From: Symbiodinium natans
Lineage: Eukaryota; Sar; Dinophyceae; Suessiales; Symbiodiniaceae
Assembly: GCA_905221605.1 (NCBI GenBank)
Contig: CAJNDS010000878.1
Span: 1-55,499 of the forward strand
DNA: 55,499 bases
Direction: 5' to 3'
How positions within the stretch are numbered: position 1 is the first letter of the stretch; each line of letters begins with the position of its first letter. This document shows positions 36,371-55,499 of this stretch, piece by piece. The notes beneath the pieces are model-generated. The model was given only the letters and a program-made list of their open reading frames with translations. It did no database searches and had not been told where the DNA came from. The position numbers and the translations under genes were made by a program.

Positions 36371-38650
36371 GTCGGGGCCCTAGGGTTTAGGATTTTCACG
36401 GGCGGGGGCGTGCCTAAAACCACGAGTGTGCTTAAAAATTATTATAAGTAGGAGAGGGTTTAGGATAGGATCTTCAGGGGGTCGGGGCCCCAGGGTTTAG
36501 GATTTTCACGGGGTCGGGGCCCTAGGGTTGGGAAAACCCTTCAGGCCCTGAAGGGTTTGGGGAAACATTTTCCTAATGGTGTGGGACCCAATGGGCGGGT
36601 GGTGTGGCCTTGAAAGCTGCTCAACAAGTGAATGCTTGGACCAGAGATGCTGAACCCTAAGCCCTAAACCCCAAACCCCAAACCCTAAACCCTAAACCCT
36701 AAACCCTAAACCCTAAACCCTAAACCCTAAACCCTAAACCCTAAACCCTAAACCCTAAACCCTTTGAGAATCCCTAAGCTCCCCTGAACCCCCCAAGGCC
36801 CCAAGGGTGCCGCGCGGGTTCAGCCGGCCCCCGCCGCGCCGCGCCGCGCCGGCGCGGCCGCGAAGGTGGAGCTCGAAGTAGGGTTTAGGTTTAGGGTTTA
36901 GGGTTTAGGGTTTAGGGTTGAGGGTTTAGGGTTTAGGGTTTAGGGTTTAGGGTTTAGGGTTTAGGGTAAGCTGGCCGCGAAGGTGGAGCTCGAAGGGGAG
37001 ACTGCAGCCTGGCAGGTGGGGGCTGATTTCGGGGTTTGGGGTTTAGGGTTTGGGGTTTGGGGTTTAGGGTTTGGGGTTTGGGGTTTAGGGTTTAGGGTTT
37101 AGGGTTTGGGGTTTGGGGTTTAGGGTTTGGGGTTCAGGGTTTAGGTTTTGGGGTTTAGGGTTTGGGGTTTAGGGTTTGGGGTTTGGGGTTTAGGGTTTGG
37201 GGTTTGGGGTTTGGGGTTTGGGGTTTGGGGTTCAGGGTTTGGGGCGCTTTTTTGGGTGTCTTGATTTAATTGGGCGCAGCACCCCACGATAAGCCCAATA
37301 CCAAAGCCTGTTCCTAACAACGAGTACTGGTCCCTCGTTAAAGTCATTACCCTAAACGCCACCATCGAATTGCCAGGACAGGCCTAGGAACCCCTCAAAA
37401 CTGTTGAGACCTTCAAACCTCCCTGAGTCCTGGAGACCTCCTGACAACAACCCCGGCATCGTGCTTTTGGATCACGACTTTTCGACTTAGCTTTCAACAA
37501 ACTACCGGAAGAAGTTTGTTGTAAACAGGCAACTGACTTGAGGTTAGGCCTAAACCCTCAAAGGTGTAGGTTTGGGTGGCTTTGCGCCTTGGATGGCCTG
37601 GCCAAAGCTGCTCTTCGCACCTGACGAAGATTTCGCCGCATCTGCGCCAAATTACAGCAATCCCTAAGACATAAACCCTAAAGCCCTAAAACCCAAAAAC
37701 CCTAAAACCCCAAACACCCAAAAACCCTAAAGCCCTAAAACGCAAAAACCCAAAAGCCCTAAAGCCCTAAAGCCCTAAAACCCTAAGCCCTAAACCTAAA
37801 CCCTGAAACCCTAAAACCTAAAAACTCTAAAACCCTAAAACCCTAAAGACCTAAAACCCTAAAACCCTAAACCCTGAACCCTAAACCCTAAAACCCTAAA
37901 CCCTAAACCCTGAACCCCAAAACCCTAACCCCTAAACCCTATGCGCAGCTTTGACAGGCCAAGGTCGCTGAGTTGGCTGCGCGGGGATTCACGGCCACTT
38001 TGGCCTCAGATCGTGTTTGGCGTTCAGGCTTCAGGGGGTTTAGGGGTTTAGGGTTTAGGGTGTTTAGGGTGTATGGGGTTTAGGGTTTAGGGTTCAGGGT
38101 TTAGGGTTTAGGGTGTTTAGGGTTTAGGGTTAGGGTGTATAGGGTTTAGGGTTCAGGGGGTTCAGGGGGTTCAGGGTGTAGGGGGTTTACGGTTATGGTT
38201 TTAGGGTTTAGGGTTTGGGGGTTTGGGGGGTGTAGGGGTGAGGGTTTAGGGTTCAGGGGGTTCAGGGTTTTGGGTGCAGGTTTAGGGTTCAGAAAGCTTA
38301 GAGTTTTGGGCGGTTTACGGGGTTCAGAGTTGTGAATTGCAGAGGATCCCATGATCAAAGGGTATCGGGGCGTTCTTGGGGAACGCGGGTTCTTTCAATC
38401 CCACCCTAGCCAAACCGTAAACCCTAAGTAAACCGTAAGCCCAAAAGCCCAGATTAAGACCCGAAACCGAAGTGGGGTGAGCTTTCGTGAGGTTCAGGGT
38501 CGAAGGTGGGAAGAAAATGGACCCTCAACCCTCAACCCAAAACCCTGCCCACATCTCCTCCGAAAGCCTACCCCAAGATGCTCCTAAATACGCCTTCCTC
38601 CGGTTCAGGGTTTAGGGTTTAGGGTTTAGGGTTTAGGGTTTAGGGTTTAG
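36371..38650. repeat. Telomere-like arrays and possible first exons of the second split gene
   Basis: CCCTAAA at 36660-36764; TTTAGGG at 36880-36968; GGGGTTT/TTTAGGG mixture at 37031-37245; degenerate CCCTAAAA at 37675-37930; TTTAGGG/TTCAGGG at 38030-38300; TTTAGGG at 38605-38650. Two short coding-like islands, 36971-37015 (LAAKVELEGETAAWQ, then a GT donor) and 37959-37976 or longer (AKVAEL), could be upstream exons of the gene that follows. They are phase-compatible but short. Confidence 0.55.
36856..36995. repeat. TTTAGGG array flanked by a 23-bp direct repeat of coding-like DNA
   Basis: GGCCGCGAAGGTGGAGCTCG plus AAG stands at 36856-36878 and again, identical, at 36973-36995, with only a TTTAGGG array between. 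This looks like insertion of the array with duplication of the flanking sequence. Confidence 0.85.
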
Positions 38651-51940
<13,290 letters not shown>

Positions 51941-51989
51941 CCCCACAGAGTTTTGAGCGGGCTTTTGCGCACCCCGAGAGCCTCTTTGG

Positions 51990-54900
51990 TTTAGGGTTTA
52001 GGGTGTATGGTTTCGGGTTTTGGGCCCAGGGCTTAGGGTTTAAGCTGTAGGGTGTAGGAAGCCGGAAGCAGGACCAATTATGCCCCTGAACTCCAAAATC
52101 CTCTAAGTCCTGAACCCCAAAGCTAGAGCCCTCAAACCCCCCCAAGCCGGAAAGAAACTCACAACCCCTAAGCCCCCCAAAACCTTTAGCCCTGCAACCC
52201 TTCGCCTCTGTAACCCTCCTTTAAGCCCCTCAAAACGCTAAGCCCCCTAACCCCTCAAAACGCTAAGCCCCCTCAACCCCCCACACCCCTAAAACCCCAA
52301 ACTGCTACGGCCCTAAACCCTAAACCCTAAACCCCAAACCCCAAACCCCAAACCCCAAACCCCAAACCCCAAACCCCAAACCCCAAACCCTAAACCCTAA
52401 ACCCTAAACCCTAAACCCTAAACCCCAAACCCTAAACCCTAAACCCTACACCCCAAACCCTAAACCCTACTAAACCCTAACCACCAAACCGAAAAAGAAC
52501 CTGCCAAACCCAGGAATTCTACCGGAATACGGCGGCCTTTGCACACGCTCCTCGACTCGAGGGTTCCCTCTGAGCCTCCATTTAGGGTTTAGGGTTTAGG
52601 GTTTAGGGTTTAGGGTTTAGGGTTTAGGGTTTAGGGTTTAGGGTTTAGGGTTTAGGGGTACTACTTAACCCATTATAACTGCACTTATAACCCACTTGGA
52701 AGCCCCCCAAGCGCCCTGACATGGTTATATGATATATGTACAGTTGTAGAAACAGTTATTATTGGTTCATAAGTACCATGAACCTCCAAGTATGAACCTC
52801 CGATAATGTTTTTGGAGGGCTTGGAGGGTTTAAGGTTTAACTGCAAGGTATAGGTTAGCTAGGGCTGAGGGTTCAGGGTTTAGGGTGTTTGGGTTGAGAG
52901 TTTAGGGTTTAGGGTTTAGGGCTCCGAGAACCTCGCTTTTGGGCCTTGTCTAGGGTCCGTAGAGAGTAAAGAGCTTAGGGTGACAGGGGTTTAGGTGTTC
53001 AGAGTTAAAGGGTTTTAGGTGTTCAGGGTTTTAGGGTTTTAGGTGCTCAGGGTATAGGATCTTAGGGTTTATGGGTTTAGGGGGCTTTGGGTTGAAGGGC
53101 CAACAGGTTTAAGAGTGCAGGCTTGGGCTTCAAGGATTTCAGGCTTTGGGATCATTCTGGGGGCTTTTTTAAGATTCAAAAGTTTCGGCTTTAGGATTTA
53201 GGGTTTAGGGTTTAGGGTTTAGGGTTTAGCGTTTAGGGTTTAGGGTTTAGGGTCCTGACCCTCAACCCTAGAAGCCCTGAACCTTGGGCCCTTAGCTTTC
53301 TACCATGACCACTACAAGCCCTAGAAGCCCTATTCGCCCTGCAAGCCCTATGTACACCCTCAACCCTAAAACCTAAAGGCAACAAAAACGCGCCTTTGTG
53401 TCGTTAACTTAGAACCTGTATCTTCGATGGGCTTGCAAATGCCCTTCCAAGCCCACAAGCGCGAAAACATGTTCAATTCACTTAAAACCTCCTTGCCTGC
53501 TATGTCATGCTGAATTCAAGAAGCCTTTTGCTGCTTTTTTGCCGCAAAGCCAAGGCCTCACCTCCCAAAACCGGCTCCACAGAAGGTCAAAACTTCCACC
53601 CTAAACCCGAAACCCGAGACTCTATCTAGAACCTAAACCCTTGACAGTATCAAAAAGCCCAAACCTCACAGACCCTGAGCCCCAAGCTCTGGAGCAGCAC
53701 ACCCCTAAACCTTGAACCCTAGACAGTTTCTATGGCTACTCTTTGCTTTAAGAGCCCTCAAAACATGAAAAATAGTCCATACTGCCCTTACGAGGAAGTT
53801 TTAGTTTTATTTTTTCGCTTTTATTTGGTTTCATTTTGGAGGGTTCTTAAGCAAGTAGTAGACCTAAACCCTGAAGCCTAAAGCCTGAACCCTAAACCCT
53901 AAACCTTAAACCCTAAACCCTAAACTCCTGGGTCTTGGGTTTGGCTTTTGGGTTCAAGATTTTGGAGGGGTGTTGGGGGTTGCGGGTTCAGGTTTAAGGT
54001 AGAGGTGTGTGTGGGTGTGTGATACCCTTGCATCTACCCTCAAACTTACAAGAGGAGGATTCCAATATCTAAACCCTAGACCCTAGACCCTAGACCCGAA
54101 AATCGAAACCCTAAACCCTGAACCCTGAACCCTGAACCCTAAACCCTAAACCCTAAACCCTAAACCCCAAACCCTAAACCCTAAACCCTAGACCCTATGC
54201 GACTCCCAAGCCAGGCGGACCTACAGGTCGCAGCGATCGAAGCTCTGGCGACGTGACGCTCTGGCTTTCCGAGGGAAGCACCCTCTGAAAGCCTTGTTTT
54301 AGGGTTTAGGGTTTAGGGTTTAGGGTTTAGGGTTTAGGGTTTAGGGTTTAGGGTTTAGGGTTTAGGTAGAGGAAGTTGAACTACTATTTGCTTAAGAGCC
54401 CCCCCCCAAAAAAAATGAAAAAGAGAAACATGAGAACCCCCCCCCAAAAAAAACATGAAGAAAGAATCTCTAAATTCCCCCCCTATAAGGAAGAATAGTC
54501 GTGTTTTTTGAGGTTCTCAAGCAAATAGTAGTTGAGATACCTTTAAACCCTAGACCCTCAACATAAAGTAAGTGGAAGTTGTATCTGATTTGCTTGGAAC
54601 CTGATCGGCTGACAAAAGGAAAATCCAAGGGCTGTTTGTCTAAACAGGCCCGCGCAGAAATCATAGGCATTGAGCCGAAGGCCCTGGGAAGCCGACGTAA
54701 GAAGGCCGGAACCCTAGACCCTGAACCCCAAACCCCGAACAATAAACTAGAGCAAAACGGTTCGGGAGGCTCAACAGCCCTGGGAGTCTCCAGGATCCCA
54801 AAATGTGAAAGTCGGTGACACGAAGGCCCCCGAATCAAACTTTCTGTCAACCCTATACAATTTCTTTGAGAAATGCAGTCAACACTGTTCGATCAAAACA

Positions 54901-55499
54901 TTCGGTCATCACATTTTGAAAACTCAGGCTCTCAATAAACCGTTTTGGGACCCCACCCTAAAACCCTAAAGCCCCTAAAGCCCAAAAACCCTAAAAAACC
55001 CCAAAGCCCTAACGCCCTAACACCCCAAAAAACCCTAATGCCCTACCTAAAAATGAAATAGGTTCTAACGCACAACGCTTCGGTCAAAGCATTTCGGTCA
55101 AACTGTCGGTCACGACGGTCGGTCAAACTTTCGGTCAACACTTTTCGGACCCTAAGCCCTATGCAATTTCTGTAAACCCGAAAGCCTGAACTCGCTTTTG
55201 CCGCCACCCTCAGAATTAGTGGTTGGCCTCTCGCAGTTTTGACGCTTCGGGTTTAGGCATCCTTTGTGTCTGCAGTAGCCTGAACTCTAAACCCTAACCT
55301 TTGTCGAATTTTGGGAAGCCTCCCCCCTCCCCAACCGTGAACACCTCAACAAAGACTCAAGGCCTTAAAGTCCCCAGACCAAAGCCCTAAACCCGCAAAC
55401 CCCCAAAGCCTATGCACCCAAACCTTTCGCAGAATTTCGGGGGCTCTTGTCCCAAGCAGCTCCTGGCAACTGGCACTGTAGAACAGATTGCCGAGCCTA
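51990..55499. other. Downstream repeat-rich DNA
   Basis: No gene recognised in 3.5 kb. CCCCAAA/CCCTAAA at 52313-52480; TTTAGGG at 52580-52656, 53195-53255 and 54297-54366; CCCTAAA at 54108-54196. A dispersed module with AGTGGAAGTTGTATCTGATT (about 54568), CGGTCAAACTTTCGGTCAA repeats (54880-55145) and two copies of the CCCTATRCAATTTCT end lies at 54555-55170. The remainder is unique or degenerate. Confidence 0.7.

Noticed and set aside
35625-36451. Open frames up to 220 codons on both strands
   Set aside because: The frames follow the repeat units CCTTCGTGGATTTGGGC and GGGTTCAGGTTTTTCACTGG. No start context and no non-repeat part.

Overview
The window has two parts with very different composition. 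Positions 14 to about 21430 are one AT-rich element of about 21.4 kb, bounded by inverted repeats of roughly 300 bp. Its gene set marks it as an integrated polinton-like virus (PLV, a virophage/Polinton relative): double jelly-roll major capsid protein, penton-like minor capsid protein, A32-type packaging ATPase, DNA polymerase B fused to an SF1 helicase, DDE integrase, S74-chaperone fibre, lipase and two GIY-YIG nucleases. Left-arm genes run mostly on the minus strand (replication, integration, small zinc proteins). The middle holds the ATPase, the fibre and the capsid gene. Right-arm genes run on the plus strand (minor capsid and accessory virion-like proteins). Three genes (a DUF5754-like protein, a small zinc-motif protein, the minor capsid protein) each carry what looks like one extra base, so the copy is either slightly decayed or slightly mis-sequenced.

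Positions 21431 to 55499 are GC-richer nuclear DNA of the host, filled with dozens of short telomere-like arrays (CCCTAAA/TTTAGGG and variants) in both orientations. Between the arrays sit coding islands of 30-120 bp. Read in order on the plus strand, these islands join into two split genes with compatible intron phases. The first is a 13-exon XK-like membrane protein gene (22759-34781, about 400 codons). The second is a gene of at least 15 exons (38651 to about 51.9 kb) for a conserved protein of a family I recall from dinoflagellate proteomes. Most introns start GC, a few GT or GA, and nearly all acceptors are AG followed by G. The telomere-like arrays are therefore mainly intron filler.

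A short-chain dehydrogenase gene (45096-46023) lies inside a large intron of the second gene. Its own single 103-bp intron is a small inverted-repeat element flanked by a 4-bp target duplication, and a sister copy with a different 4-bp duplication sits at 32881-32977. This is a clear introner. Several other short inverted-repeat elements also lie within introns.

TTTAGGG-type repeats, GC/GA donors, AG|G acceptors and introners together suggest a dinoflagellate host, possibly Symbiodiniaceae-like; this is inference. The virus is inserted in a G-rich tract directly next to telomere-like repeats.
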